64,000 nt of DNA from Echinometra lucunter. Its lineage: Eukaryota; Echinodermata; Echinoidea; Camarodonta; Echinometridae. Positions 1 to 10,731 of this stretch are shown in pieces (positions within the stretch are counted from its first letter, which is position 1; every line of letters begins with the position of its first letter). The notes under the pieces are model-generated. The model had not been told where the DNA came from. It did no database searches and worked only from the letters and a program-made list of their open reading frames with translations. The DNA lies in contig CM057151.1 of the NCBI GenBank assembly GCA_029962745.1, forward strand, positions 35,273,438 through 35,337,437. Direction: 5' to 3'. Position numbers and translations under genes: made by a program.

Positions 1-928
1 CTGAACCTGCCGACAAGGGTCTAGAATTCCTCTTTTCGAGAGACGATGTTATCAAAATTACAATTAAAATGTGATATTGAATGATTCTATGGCATTTTGT
101 CTTCCTAATAATGCAATTATTTTACCTTTTATGGATCTCTATTTTGTATTAATCATTTATAAACTGGCGTGCATGAAGTTAGGTCTTGTTATTTTTGTAA
201 AAGTTTTCCAGGACCAGAGCGTTGCGATATGACATCAAATTTTACGATCGCGATATCTTGGGAATTCTTCGTAAATAGCCTTCTTCTTCATGTTCTTGCG
301 CCCATTTGTAGTCTAAAATTTTGCTTTGTCTTTGGTGTCAATTAAATCAGAATAATTTTTGGTCAAATTTGAGAAATTATGGATCAAAAATTGCCTTCTT
401 TAGAAAATTAAAATGTGCGCAAACTATGGTCCCCCATCGTGTCTTTGTGGTTGCAAATGCAAATGTTGACAGATCTCTCTCATCTGCTCATCACACGATT
501 TGATACACACAGCCCAGTTATGATGAACTAATTTTGCTAGGGTATTTATACAATGCCCAAATGTGTGGTAGTACAGATCTAGATCTATCCACATGATCCA
601 TTATATCCATTTCGTATTAATCTGCAAAAAGACATAGGTCTAAATCTTGCGATTGCTTGGCCGGCGGAGGCGGCTGCACGCGCTGGCTGACCAGGCGGCT
701 TGCCGCACGATTCGGCCTTGGCTGCAGAGAAAACCCCCTTCCTGCAACAGCCGCTCCAGAAAATAGATCCACAGATAGACAACCCATTACCGGTAGCACA
801 AAAGTAAAAATGTCGCATTATGTTTCACCTTTTATTCTTGTTTCTAACTCTTGCTGAATCAGCCGCTCCTGCTTCCTGTCTGATGCCATGTCGACAATTA
901 TTCCAATGAGTATCTGGAATGAAACGGT
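1..928. other. Upstream flank, no gene recognised
   Basis: AT-rich sequence with no reading frame that looks conserved. A GC- and CpG-rich patch at about 655-770 stands out from its surroundings and could be a promoter or a non-coding exon, but no recognisable motif or splice signal was tied to it. In vertebrates FAM72 lies head-to-head with SRGAP2; no SRGAP2-like F-BAR coding exon was recognised here on the minus strand. Confidence 0.4.
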
Positions 929-1198
929 TTGGTTTCCTTACACAATGACGGAATTCGAAAGATGAAAGTTACTCCAAGTTTGGCTGGTATCACGAGCACA
1001 ACAGCGTTGTCGCCATCTTGCAGTGATAAGAATCTCGCAAAGTTTTTAACTTACTTCCGGGGTGAATGCGAACCGGGTATACATACACACCGTACCAGTG
1101 CAGCAGAGAAGTGTGTTGATGAACGAGTGGCCTACATTGTTAATGGTATTATTTCATGCAGCGATTTATACGGAGATAGAGACCGTGCGATTGATTGG
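929..1198 (+). other. Open segment ending at a splice-donor-like site, identity unknown
   Basis: A 90-codon open frame runs to a consensus-like donor (ATTG|GTGAGT at 1199). The translation is not low-complexity but matches no family I recognise. It contains several cysteines and no obvious signal peptide or membrane segment. It could be an exon of an unknown gene, a 5' UTR segment, or chance. The donor is the only positive sign. Confidence 0.15.
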
Positions 1199-1377
1199 TG
1201 AGTGATGGCGTACCTCCAGATTCCAAGGGGTATATTGATGTACCCCTGCGTTGGTATTTCATTTACCCCATGGAATTTTTTTTTTGTTTTTGTTTTTTTT
1301 TTTGCGTTGACACAATACAAAAGGGAAAAGATGTATTTGTTTAAATCTAATTGGTATTAAACAACAATATGTTTTCA

Positions 1378-1537
1378 GGGGGGCGTTTCATCAACATTTG
1401 TCGTCTGACAAGCTGTCAGATCTGACATCTTTCCTTGATTTTGATTGGCTGAGAAGCATCGTTACTATGACAACTGTCGGATAAAACAGATTTTGTCGGA
1501 TAAAACATCCGACGAGTCCTTTCATGAAATGCTCCCC
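1378..1537. mobile_element. Fold-back MITE with GGGG-GTTTCAT ends
   Basis: The left end GGGGGGCGTTTCATCAA and the right end TTTCATGAAATGCTCCCC are imperfect inverted repeats about 160 bp apart. The interior has a direct repeat of TGTCGGATAAAACA and no coding capacity. It resembles the other TTTCATAAA-ended MITEs in the window at 16618, 19355, 43468 and 51995. The target duplication is not clear. Confidence 0.6.
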
Positions 1538-2029
1538 AGATCCCTAACTATTTTTTCTTCTAGCCACAAAGTACTTAGAAAAAAAAAATGCTGAGATTTA
1601 TAATGGTCTGCCTTCCAACAATGTGTTTCAAGATCCCACGAATTTCTTTGCCTTTGGACTACACTGGACATCTGATATAATATGAGAATGAAAATGGCTG
1701 AAGTATCCAACTCCATGAAAAACACTGAAATTTTGCCTTTTGTTTTGTTATGTTTAGTCTGTTTTACGGTTTGCTTGCTTTTTTAGCTCTCCCCCCCCCC
1801 TCTCATTCTTTCATTCTCTTATTCTCTTATTTTAGGAATAGGCCATGGATGAATAACGCACAAAAAATAAAATGTCCTTTCAATATTATCATTGGCAAGG
1901 GGCCTATTTGTCAGTTCCATTAGGCCCTAGTTTATCTTGCATCAGAATTATGTGGAACCATGATTTCTACATATTTTACTTGTACCTTTATTTTACGGTA
2001 TAGAAGCGTTATTTCATCATCAGATAAAT
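1538..2029. other. Non-coding stretch, nothing recognised
   Basis: AT-rich sequence with a C-tract at about 1790-1800 followed by a T/C-rich stretch. No gene, RNA or clear repeat is supported. Confidence 0.4.
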
Positions 2030-3130
2030 ACACTATAAGACTATGAGATGTTTTAAAATTATTCGGTCATAAATTATTGCTTGCCAAATATGTTTGCTTT
2101 CCGAAATTCCCCCTTTTCACAGAATTATATGACCAAGAGAGGAAAAATAAACTCTTTCTCCTAGTATAATTCGTCATCAAAATACTCTATACGGTAGACC
2201 TATAATATATTAATGCATGTATAATTCGGTCACTTAGCTTGCCAAATTTGTTTGCTTTTCGAAAGTGGGTATATGGGCGAGCGAAGCAAAGCAAGGCAGG
2301 GAAAAATGCACTCTTCATCATCAAGGCCTATGTAAAAGATATAGATACATGAATCTACTATGGAATCAACGTATCTCCCGAATATGACTTTATTTGGGCA
2401 CCTCGCTTGCCGAATTTGTTTGCTGTCCGAAACCATCCTGATCATGAACGAGCGAAGCGAGCGACCGACAAAAACACTTTCTCTCTTTTTTTTTTTTTGT
2501 GTGTATTTTTTTAAAATTGGAAATAAAACTCAACGACATTAAAATCATATCAGTACAATAAATGGATATAATGCAAAATGTGGTACAAAAATGACAGGGC
2601 AACACAACACAAAACAACACAACACAATGACAATGCCCCCATGCCTCAACTTCAGTAAAGGCTCACCCATCAGAGTTATCATGTGAGAAAAAAAGATGGA
2701 CCCGTAAAGGCCATCGATATTTCAAGGCGAGGCTCCACTGAAATACAATAATATTAAATTGACATTAAGTAAGTATATTCATTTAACGCCAGGGGACCAA
2801 AATTCTACAAGAAAGAGTGTGACCATCTCCTAAAGTGGGAGCTCAGTTTACCTTATTTTCTTTATAACAGTTTGATTCTTCACCAAATTTATGCACCGGA
2901 ACATGTGCATCTTCCTGCAGAATTTGAGGACAGAAGAACACATCGCTGCCCAAATATCATTCGGATATTTTCACTGCTGGAATAAGAGGGTGATTGCTGC
3001 CTGAAACCACTGTCTAGATTTACAAGTGAGCAAGATAGTTGCAGGCCCCAATTTTCTTTATTTTCTGTGAATCATCTATGTATAGGACAACTTGCCGCTC
3101 ACTTTCTTGCAGATATTTATTTTCATTACT
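2030..3130. repeat. Degenerate copy of the repeat inside the 25679-27945 element
   Basis: This block repeats the phrases that build the array in the big hAT-type element: TAATTCGTCATCAAAATAC, TTCGGTCAC-TTGCCAAATTTGTTTGC, a GAGCGAAGCGAGCGA core at 2449-2463, and GAGGAAAAATA-ACT. The downstream part (2905-3030: CATCTTCCTGCAGAAT, GCTGGAATAAGAGGGTG) matches 27547-27610 in the same order. I see no terminal repeats, so it looks like an old or truncated copy. Confidence 0.6.
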
Positions 3131-3689
3131 TTAATGATACCGTAAAGATAGATTATGAAAATAAGAAAACAATGATCATGTTGATGTCGTTAATAACTAA
3201 TTAGGTAGGATAATATTATACATGCAGGCCGTCCCTCTATACCTGAAACCTTACTGGGGGAGTATCCTCCCCCCCCCCCCCCCCCGATCGCCACCCATGA
3301 TTTTCATGTTTTATGGAGGGGGTGTCTAGCATTCTATATCCCCTTGCCTCTCGTCTGCAAGTATTAAAAACTTTGGGCGATTCACTGATTCTGTGAAAGG
3401 AGGTGACGCTAAATTTTAGAAAAATATCTGTCATAAAAATTATGGAGAAAAGGCACTACTTTTAAAATCAGTGATAGAATAGGCCTAAGATAGCAAAAGA
3501 AAAGCAAAGGAAAAGAAAAGGCTTGTGGGAGGGTCCGCAAATTTGCAATAGGGGGATTTTCCAGTTTCAGTCTTAAAAAGGGGGGCGCATGTTGATTTTG
3601 TGACCCATGCCCTCCACCCCCGTGGTCGGACGGTCAACATTGCTGCCAGAAATTCAGAAATCTTATGGGCCTACATCTATTTTATGCCA
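3131..3689. other. Non-coding stretch with poly-C tract
   Basis: No coding sequence is seen. A run of about 17 C at 3270-3286 is flanked by GGGGGAG and GGAGGGGGTGTC segments, the style of eroded G/C-ended transposons in this genome. No paired terminal repeat could be assigned. Confidence 0.35.
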
Positions 3690-4060
3690 GCCAGATTGTA
3701 TTCCGTGCGTGTACGATACGCCGCGTTCGCAATTCGCTGCATCATGCCATAGGCATATGGAACGGAACGTGTGCGTGCGCGTTTTTGCGCTCGTAAACCG
3801 TTCGCATGGATTTGTTTTTATTTTGGACATTTAAATCACATGACAGCGTGGCCACTGTAACGGAAAATCGTCTGCACGCTATCGGGCCAGTAACAAGCCG
3901 CCACACATGCACACTGTACTCCTATAGTCGCCGAGACACTGCTCCACCGCGCCGCTCCAGCCTTCAGAAGAGGATTGCCATTGGAAAGGCCCTGCACAAA
4001 GATTTTATATTGAGCAATAGAGTGAATAGACTGACACGATTTAAAAGAAATACTGCAAAA
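3690..4060 (+). promoter_or_regulatory. Probable FAM72 promoter and 5' UTR region
   Basis: This CpG-richer segment lies just upstream of the FAM72 start codon. The reading frame of exon 1 stays open upstream to an ATG at 3806, so an 85-residue N-terminal extension is formally possible. The ATG at 4061 is preferred because it gives exactly the family length of 149 residues and has A at -3, whereas the ATG at 3806 has C at -3. A TCACATGA element lies at about 3836-3843. The transcription start is not visible. Confidence 0.45.
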
Positions 4061-4203
4061 ATGCATCCTAGTTTTAAGAAGAAGCCTGTCGTGCAACTTA
4101 TTTGTCGATTCTGCAACTCATACATCTGCAAACGTGGAATGAAAGCCGTTCTTCTTGCCGATACAAACATGGAACTCTATTCAACAGATGCTCCCTGTGT
4201 TGG
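4061..4203 (+). CDS. FAM72: FAM72 exon 1
   Basis: Encodes residues 1-47 plus two bases of Gly48. It contains the first cysteine cluster (15, 18, 23) and the highly conserved RGMKAVLLADT block. The donor is GG|GTAAGG at 4204. The start at 4061 has AAA before the ATG. Confidence 0.93.
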
Positions 4204-7200
4204 GTAAGGACTGAAGCTGGGAATCACTGAGAATATTACAAACAACAAATGTCAATAATACACGATTTTTAAGCCGATGGCCTTGCACATGTTAAATTTT
4301 GTTTCACAAATTGAAAGGATACCACATGAATCTAGCCAGTAGACTACAGTAGAGTCTAACGTTAATACAGGTTAAGGTTTGGCCTCCCAAAACTTTTTGT
4401 CAATGTCATTGTCAGATTTCTTGTTAGTCATGGTAGTATATAGGAGTCTACTGATTTCTTTTAGCTAATTAGCAGCAAGATAAAAGCATAAGTCAGATGC
4501 TGTGCAATTCTTTCCTCCTAAAGTTGAATATTAAAGAAATGATAGGTGGAGGCAATATCGGAGAATAGGCAGGCCCTTTGCGCGCAGTGGCGGCACCAGG
4601 ATTGTTAAAGTGGGGGGGCAAATGGAGGGCAAAAGAAAATGTTGGGGGGGCAGGGGCAGTCAATTTTTTTTTTGCGTGTATGGAAAAATCAAGCGTGAAG
4701 CGCGAGTTTTAGTCGCTTACACACATTTTATTATCAATTTTGCGAGCGAGCGAAGCGAGCGAACAAAAAACTAACCGCGTTTTTTGGTTTTTAATCGCAT
4801 TTTCGAATAAATATTCTGAAATATGACGAGCGAGCCAAAAATGGCTACTTTTCTTGTTTTTAATTGCATTTTAGAAAAGGAATTTAAAAATATGACGAGC
4901 GAGCGAAGCGAGCGAGCCAAAAATAACCACTTTTTTGGTTTTCAATCGAAGTTTTGAAGAGCGGAAAATGGTATTTTAGAGCACTTCACAGCTTGAATAT
5001 GATGTTTATGACAACATCTACTTATTTACAAATTACTGTATAATTTTTCTTTTCAGTCCTCAAAATTTCTGGGGGGGCAACTGGGGGGGCAAAGCTTCTG
5101 AGTGGGGGGGAAAATGCCCCCCCATGCCCCCCCTTGGTGCCGCCACTGTTTGCGCGTGCCATTTATACAGTGCAGTCATGGCAGTGATGGCCAAAACCCG
5201 AGGTATGGGACTACTTTACTCATGATGATATAGGACACTGCCTGTTCATTGATCATAGCTTGCAATCACGAAAGATTATACATTTTCCTCAGCTCATCAA
5301 GTTGAATATGTACGAAAGGTCAAAAAGTGTGTAGAAATCATATTCATACAGCCTATAGATCTACAGGCTTATAGACAAGATCATGGTTTTTAGACCAGTA
5401 TTTATCCAGTCTATTCTTAAAGGAGTTCACAGAAGTGGCTGAGATGACACATTCAGGGAGACTATTCCATAATCATAAATCAACAACTCTATTGCTAGGC
5501 CATAATCGAGTTCAAAATTACTTTCAGTATGGTTTTGTCAGGTAATCATGTTCTTGCATATTGCCATTTCCACTCAGAGACTCAGCTCTCAGATTCCCAG
5601 TCATTTGATAAAAATAATCTTGAATTTAGCCAGAACATTGTCAAAATCACATACTAGAATCAAACAGGTGCCTAGTACTATTCCCCCACCCTCTGCCCCA
5701 TATGTTTTTCTTTGGTTTGTTTTCATATTGCTTTTGCCAAGAGCACTTAAAGGCCCTTTCTTTTTTTTTACTAGGCCTGCATGTTCAATTGGGAACCATT
5801 CATATGCAGGGCATATTTTGATATGAAGTATATTTATTGGTCACATATTTGATATGAGGTATATTTATTGGTCGACATGAAGTTAGAAAGTAGCTTACCA
5901 CTACTTACTGATGATTTACATGTAAATGTGTAAAAATATCACACAAAGTGAGGAGCCATTGTGTTTTAGTTTTAGATACTAGATATTTTAACAAGCAGGC
6001 ATGGCTTACTTGTGCCAAGTACACAGTGTAAAAGTGTATCTATTGAATGGCATACATATGCAAATTACCACCAGTAAGGAATATTGCATTCTGTTTTCTT
6101 CATGTAGGAAAATCAGCAATGTGGGCAAGCCATACTCAACAGGGAAATGCGATTGCAGAATATCAGACACAGCATGTAATCATTGGTAAGTGATCATATG
6201 ATAGGATGAGAATGAATTTTGGTGTGATAGATGTTTTCTGTTGTCCTTTTGGTCTTTTTCTTGTTTTACCTTCATTAGATAGGGGATTATTTTGGGTTCA
6301 TACTTCCGCTGGAATAAAATAGAACCTTATTCTAGTAACACTTTGGTAGCAAAGAAATCCCTGTATAATGAAACATTGTTTTATCAGAGTCCTTGTTTTG
6401 TGAAAGAGTTGTGACTGAATCCAAATAATTTGTGAATAATTTGCATTTTGCATTTAAAATCAATCACATCTCTTATCTATTGAATATGCAAAGATTGGTG
6501 ATTAATATCAACTACAAATTATTTTGAATCAATTGCATGTGTGTTTTAAGACATCCATGGGCAAAATATAATTTTTTTGAACAATGCAGAGAAGAATGAC
6601 AATTAGCCTAACTTTGTTATGATAAAAGTTTATGATAGCAGTGTTCACTGTAAGGCAAGTCAAATGCATGTATTTTCTCTCACATTAATAACCGCACAAA
6701 ATCCTTGTTTATCTACCCTGGAAAGTTCACCAACACTGAAAAGAATACCTTTTTGGCTTGGCAAACTTTTGAGGGAGAGTAAATGATGGATTTTGCACCA
6801 TTTCCCAAGGGTAGATGGAGATGAACAGAGGATTGATGGCCCAAACCATGAAATAAATCTCGAACTAGACCAGATTACATTTTGCACAAGTTTCATTAAT
6901 TATATACTGTACTATGCTGTAAACACTAAACTCTGAGCAATATACAGGTGGTGTATGTACCTGCATCTCTTTTAATCAAGAAATTACTTGAAAATAATAC
7001 AAAGAACAGGATGCCAGTGATGCCTTTGAGTTCCAGCACCAGCTAAAGTAATTCTTGTCTTTCTTTCTCTTCCCTGCAGTGGGAACAATGTTGGATATAC
7101 CATCTTAATCCCCTGTGTATCCTGCCTTCAGTCATGTAACAATGGCCATCTCTGGATCTTCAATAGTACTGTGGTGTGGGCAGAAGGAAAGCTCGACAAA

Positions 7201-9168
7201 TCAGGTGAGAGCAAGTTTATAGAGAAGAAGTACATGTACAGTTGGGGCCAGAAGTGTACATACACCTAGCCAATTTCACACAAAATGTTCACTTGCCAAA
7301 ATCAGAAAATCTACTGTATCTTCAGAAATATTTCTGCTACCATAACAAATTAGGTACCAAACAAAAGAGCATGATAAGCTCTTTAATCTGCACTGGTATC
7401 TCATTGGGGCTGAAGTATATCTCTGTGTGATTTTCTTCTAAAAACCTAATATTTGGGCAAAAAATTATGTCAGTCATAAAACTAATATTTGCTCACTTTT
7501 CCTTACCGAAAGCATTTCAAATTTGCCTTCTTGCCGTAAATTTAGATGAATGGAACAGAAATGAATAAAAATAATGTTGTTTTTCAAAAACCACTTTGAA
7601 AGGCTTGAAATGATAGCTATACCATTCAGGACCAAAAGTTTACATACACCTTGGCTATTCCACCAAAAAATGTTCACTTGACAAAAGTCATAAAAATCTA
7701 CAATATCTCTGGAAATATTTGTGCTATAATGACAAATTTTGATATCACCTGAGAGAGCTTATCATGCTCTTACTATTGACTGGCATGCTGTAAGGACTGA
7801 AATGCATTCAAGTGCGCTTTTCTTTGAAAATAAACTTCTGGCAAAATTTGGACAAAATTTGATGTCATCTTGGATTAAAAACAATTTTATATTTTGCTCA
7901 TTATTTCGTAAAACCAGTATTATGCCACCCACTTATCACTGATATTTGTTCCATTCATCTAAATTTACACAAAAAATCATATCTGAAATGCTCTTGGGGA
8001 GGAGATGTGAGAAGAAAAAAAAACATGAAATGTTTGGGTATAAATTAATATAAATTTTTCCCCAAATTTCAGGCATTTGGAAGAAAATCATACTGAGATA
8101 TACTGTAGACTTAGTGAGATATAAGTCATATGAAAGAGGATGATAAGCTCTTTTGTTTGATACCAAATGTGTTATGATAACACAAATGTTTCTGAAGATA
8201 CAGTAGATTTTCTGATTTTGGCAAGTGAACATTTTGTGTGAAATTGGCTAGGTGTATGTAAACTTCTGGATCCAACTGTATGTAGCCATCTTTGATCACT
8301 ATGCTGTTTCTCTTTCATGTACAGTAGATAAAAGCTACAATGCAGGAAACCACAACTGTATTACCATGCATTCTTCCATTATCAAATTTGCATTATTTCC
8401 TTTGATGGATATGTCATGCTAAAATGTAAGAATCTTTATGTATAGTTCATAGTATAGTAATACTTACAGTTAGTTCATTACATGTTTTAATGTACCATGT
8501 TAGATAGTTTTGGGGTCATAAGTTGTTGGAAGATATTGATACTTTGGAATTGGCAAATTTCAAACTCCACACAGCCTGTCAACCAAGCAATTATCAGTAT
8601 ATTCTTTGTTAGAATGTCTCTGAAAATATGTACTTTAATTAAAGTTATTGAACCTAATGAAATTTACCCAAGATGTTTTGGAACATGGGGATTTTTTATT
8701 TTCAAGCACATTGACAGTAACTTCTGAAGAGTGATGAATTTGTAGATAATAAGCTGGGTTATGTCAAATAGTTCGCTTGGTTCAAAGACATTTTGTAAAC
8801 CAAGCTACAGAATAAACCCGATTTCAATAAATGAGTCTTATCTAGTATAGGGCATAGCAATGACTGGATCTCACTATAGATTTATCGACCCATATTTCCA
8901 TTATTATGTTCAGATCCCGGTATCAAGCAAATATGACAAAGGCATTTATTGCTCCTGTTTTGGAGAGGGAGAGAGGGTAAGAGCATAGTCTTCATGTTTG
9001 TGATTCTATTTCAGTGAACTTTCTTGATTGACACCTTTCCTTCTACCTTTTTTTTTTATGGTAGGATGCGATGTACTGAGATGGGACAGTTTACCAGAAT
9101 GTCCAGAAGATGACAGCAGCCAAGATTCTTTCCTTGAAGACATGGACGATATTGAATGCATCCGATGA
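4061..9168 (+). CDS. FAM72: FAM72 family protein, four exons, 149 residues
   Basis: Coding exons 4061-4203, 6108-6185, 7080-7204 and 9065-9168 join in frame across GT-AG introns (Gly48, Cys74 and Gly116 are split codons) to a 149-residue protein, the same length as human FAM72A. Family signatures in order: CRFC at 15-18 and Cys23, RGMKAVLLADT at 25-35, STDAP at 41-45, CDC at 62-64 with CNHC at 71-74, GYTILIPCVSC at 79-89 with SCNNGH at 92-97, VLRW at 119-122 and the terminal ECIR. The paired cysteines suggest metal binding. FAM72A in mammals binds the uracil-DNA glycosylase UNG2 and lowers its level, favouring mutagenic repair in B cells; that role in this organism is inference. The acidic tail (130-146) is also typical. 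Family assignment is very secure; single-copy status is not known. Confidence 0.95.
4585..5148. mobile_element. hAT-type non-autonomous transposon (564 bp) in FAM72 intron 1
   Basis: The ends are perfect 14-bp inverted repeats, CAGTGGCGGCACCA, followed on both sides by G/C-rich sequence. The element is flanked by an exact 8-bp target duplication, TTTGCGCG, at 4577-4584 and 5149-5156. Eight-base duplications with CAG-type ends are the hAT superfamily hallmark. The interior carries the CGAGCGAAGCGAGCGA motif at about 4742-4761 and 4895-4918, and has no transposase frame. A second copy lies at 62237-63241. Confidence 0.92.
5157..6107. other. Rest of FAM72 intron 1
   Basis: Non-coding. At 5395-5540 a segment with TTAAAGGAGTTCACAGA and CAGGGAGACTATTCCATAAT resembles 63820-63880, so it is probably a dispersed repeat. 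At 5820-5873 a 23-base unit, GATATGARGTATATTTATTGG, occurs twice with a period of 31 bases. The acceptor for exon 2 (TTTTCTTCATGTAG) ends at 6107. Confidence 0.45.
6108..6185 (+). CDS. FAM72: FAM72 exon 2
   Basis: A 78-base exon between TTCATGTAG and GTAAGTGA. It completes Gly48, encodes residues 49-73 and gives two bases of Cys74. It contains the CDC pair and the first half of the CNHC pair. Confidence 0.92.
6186..7079. other. FAM72 intron 2, nothing else recognised
   Basis: AT-rich intron starting GTAAGTGATC and ending in a good polypyrimidine tract and acceptor, CTTTCTCTTCCCTGCAG. No transposon ends, repeats or additional exons could be supported. Confidence 0.5.
7080..7204 (+). CDS. FAM72: FAM72 exon 3
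   Basis: A 125-base exon between CCCTGCAG and GTGAGAGC. It completes Cys74 and encodes 75-115 plus one base of Gly116. It contains the conserved GYTILIPCVSC and CNNGHLWIF segments with Cys86, Cys89, Cys93 and His97. Confidence 0.93.
7239..8278. mobile_element. Tc1/mariner-like non-autonomous element in FAM72 intron 3
   Basis: The left end CAGTTGGGGCCAGAAG and the right end (reverse complement CAGTTGGATCCAGAAG) are flanked by TA on both sides. They continue as near-identical inverted repeats for about 60 bp through TACATACACCTAGCCAATTT, and similarity extends well inward. The CAGTTG start, the TACATACACC block and the TA target are typical of Tc1-like elements. A further copy of the end motif (AAGTTTACATACACCTTGGC) lies inside at about 7636, in the same orientation as the left end. 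No transposase frame survives. Confidence 0.88.
8281..9064. other. Remainder of FAM72 intron 3
   Basis: Non-coding AT-rich sequence. It ends in a T-rich tract and acceptor (TTTTTTATGGTAG at 9064). Nothing further is recognised. Confidence 0.45.
9065..9168 (+). CDS. FAM72: FAM72 exon 4 with stop
   Basis: Completes Gly116 and encodes 117-149, ending in GAA TGC ATC CGA TGA. It carries the VLRW segment aligned with VLLW of the vertebrate protein, an acidic serine-rich stretch and the conserved C-terminal ECIR. Confidence 0.93.
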
Positions 9169-10231
9169 TCCCCATCCCAAGTCACTTCATTATGGAATCA
9201 GCAGCTGTATTTGTATTTATGCCTTCTGAAATTGAAACAAAAATCCTCTATTACAGTGCTATTACAGGTGACATGTATTAAAGTGGACCATTTGTTTTCA
9301 TGACAGAAAATGGGAAATGTGTATATGTATAACTGCATTGACAACGGTGCTTTATAGCATCAGTATTTTTTTTTTTTGGGGGGGGGGCAAGAAACAGTGC
9401 TTTGATAGGTGTTAACTTCCAAACAAGGTTTGGTCTGGAGCTCTTTGATACTGGTATGCAGAAACACAGTTTTAAAACGCAGATCAAACTAGCGAAAGAG
9501 ATGCATTTAAAATGTGGCTTTGCAAGATGAGCTATAAATGGGGTTTGTTAGACATCATTCATATAGACCCATAGTTGAGCTATAAACACACCCTATTAAA
9601 GATGATTAATGAAAGTTTCGGTGTTTTGGTGTTCCAAGTATCTAAAAATTGGAAAACACACAAATGACTCAATTTTATCTACGTAAAACTTTCAGTCAAA
9701 TGAAGACTAGTTATATTAATGAAATAACTGGCTTTGTTGAATGATCAGAAGTGCTGCTTACCACCTTGGTTTACTAAAATTTTATCATTTCATTTACAAA
9801 AATACTTATTTAGCTTAAGTAACTGCACTCATTAGACATTAAGAACTTCACTCACACAAAAAAACTAAATCATTTAGAAAAGCAATCTTTAGTGGAGACA
9901 TGATCATTTTCATATTTTATATAGCAGACTCTAGAGTACTTTCATGTTTGTTTTATTACTTCCCTTCTTTTAAATGTTTACATTTCTTCCAACTTGTTTT
10001 ATTTTAGAATGTTTATTTTGAAACAAAGATGCTTTAGCAGCATGCATTAAATTTTTATCATTTTAATAGAATGTATTTTGTACATCGGCAGGATTGTTCA
10101 AAATACTCATAAATTGCACAGAAAGGATGCTATACTTCAAAGGCAGTAGGAGTTTAGATTCTGCCGAAGTGTAAGTAAGCATCACACCTTTGCTTTTATC
10201 AGCAAGGTTAAGAAAAGTTTATTAAATACTA
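9169..10231 (+). other. FAM72 3' UTR and downstream flank
   Basis: The 3' UTR must start at 9169. The first plausible poly(A) signal is ATTAAA at 9277-9282; another ATTAAA lies near 10046. The true end cannot be chosen from sequence. A short poly-T/poly-G run lies at 9367-9388. The rest is AT-rich with no other feature. Confidence 0.4.
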
Positions 10232-10731
10232 NNNNNNNNNNNNNNNNNNNNNNNNNNNNNNNNNNNNNNNNNNNNNNNNNNNNNNNNNNNNNNNNNNNNN
10301 NNNNNNNNNNNNNNNNNNNNNNNNNNNNNNNNNNNNNNNNNNNNNNNNNNNNNNNNNNNNNNNNNNNNNNNNNNNNNNNNNNNNNNNNNNNNNNNNNNNN
10401 NNNNNNNNNNNNNNNNNNNNNNNNNNNNNNNNNNNNNNNNNNNNNNNNNNNNNNNNNNNNNNNNNNNNNNNNNNNNNNNNNNNNNNNNNNNNNNNNNNNN
10501 NNNNNNNNNNNNNNNNNNNNNNNNNNNNNNNNNNNNNNNNNNNNNNNNNNNNNNNNNNNNNNNNNNNNNNNNNNNNNNNNNNNNNNNNNNNNNNNNNNNN
10601 NNNNNNNNNNNNNNNNNNNNNNNNNNNNNNNNNNNNNNNNNNNNNNNNNNNNNNNNNNNNNNNNNNNNNNNNNNNNNNNNNNNNNNNNNNNNNNNNNNNN
10701 NNNNNNNNNNNNNNNNNNNNNNNNNNNNNNN
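10232..10731. other. Assembly gap of 500 N
   Basis: Exactly 500 undetermined bases. The right flank is immediately a TTGCAA-rich fold-back repeat, which may explain why assembly broke here. Confidence 1.

Noticed and set aside
3806..4060. N-terminal extension of FAM72 from the ATG at 3806
   Set aside because: The frame is open, but the extension has no family counterpart; starting at 4061 gives exactly 149 residues and a better initiation context.
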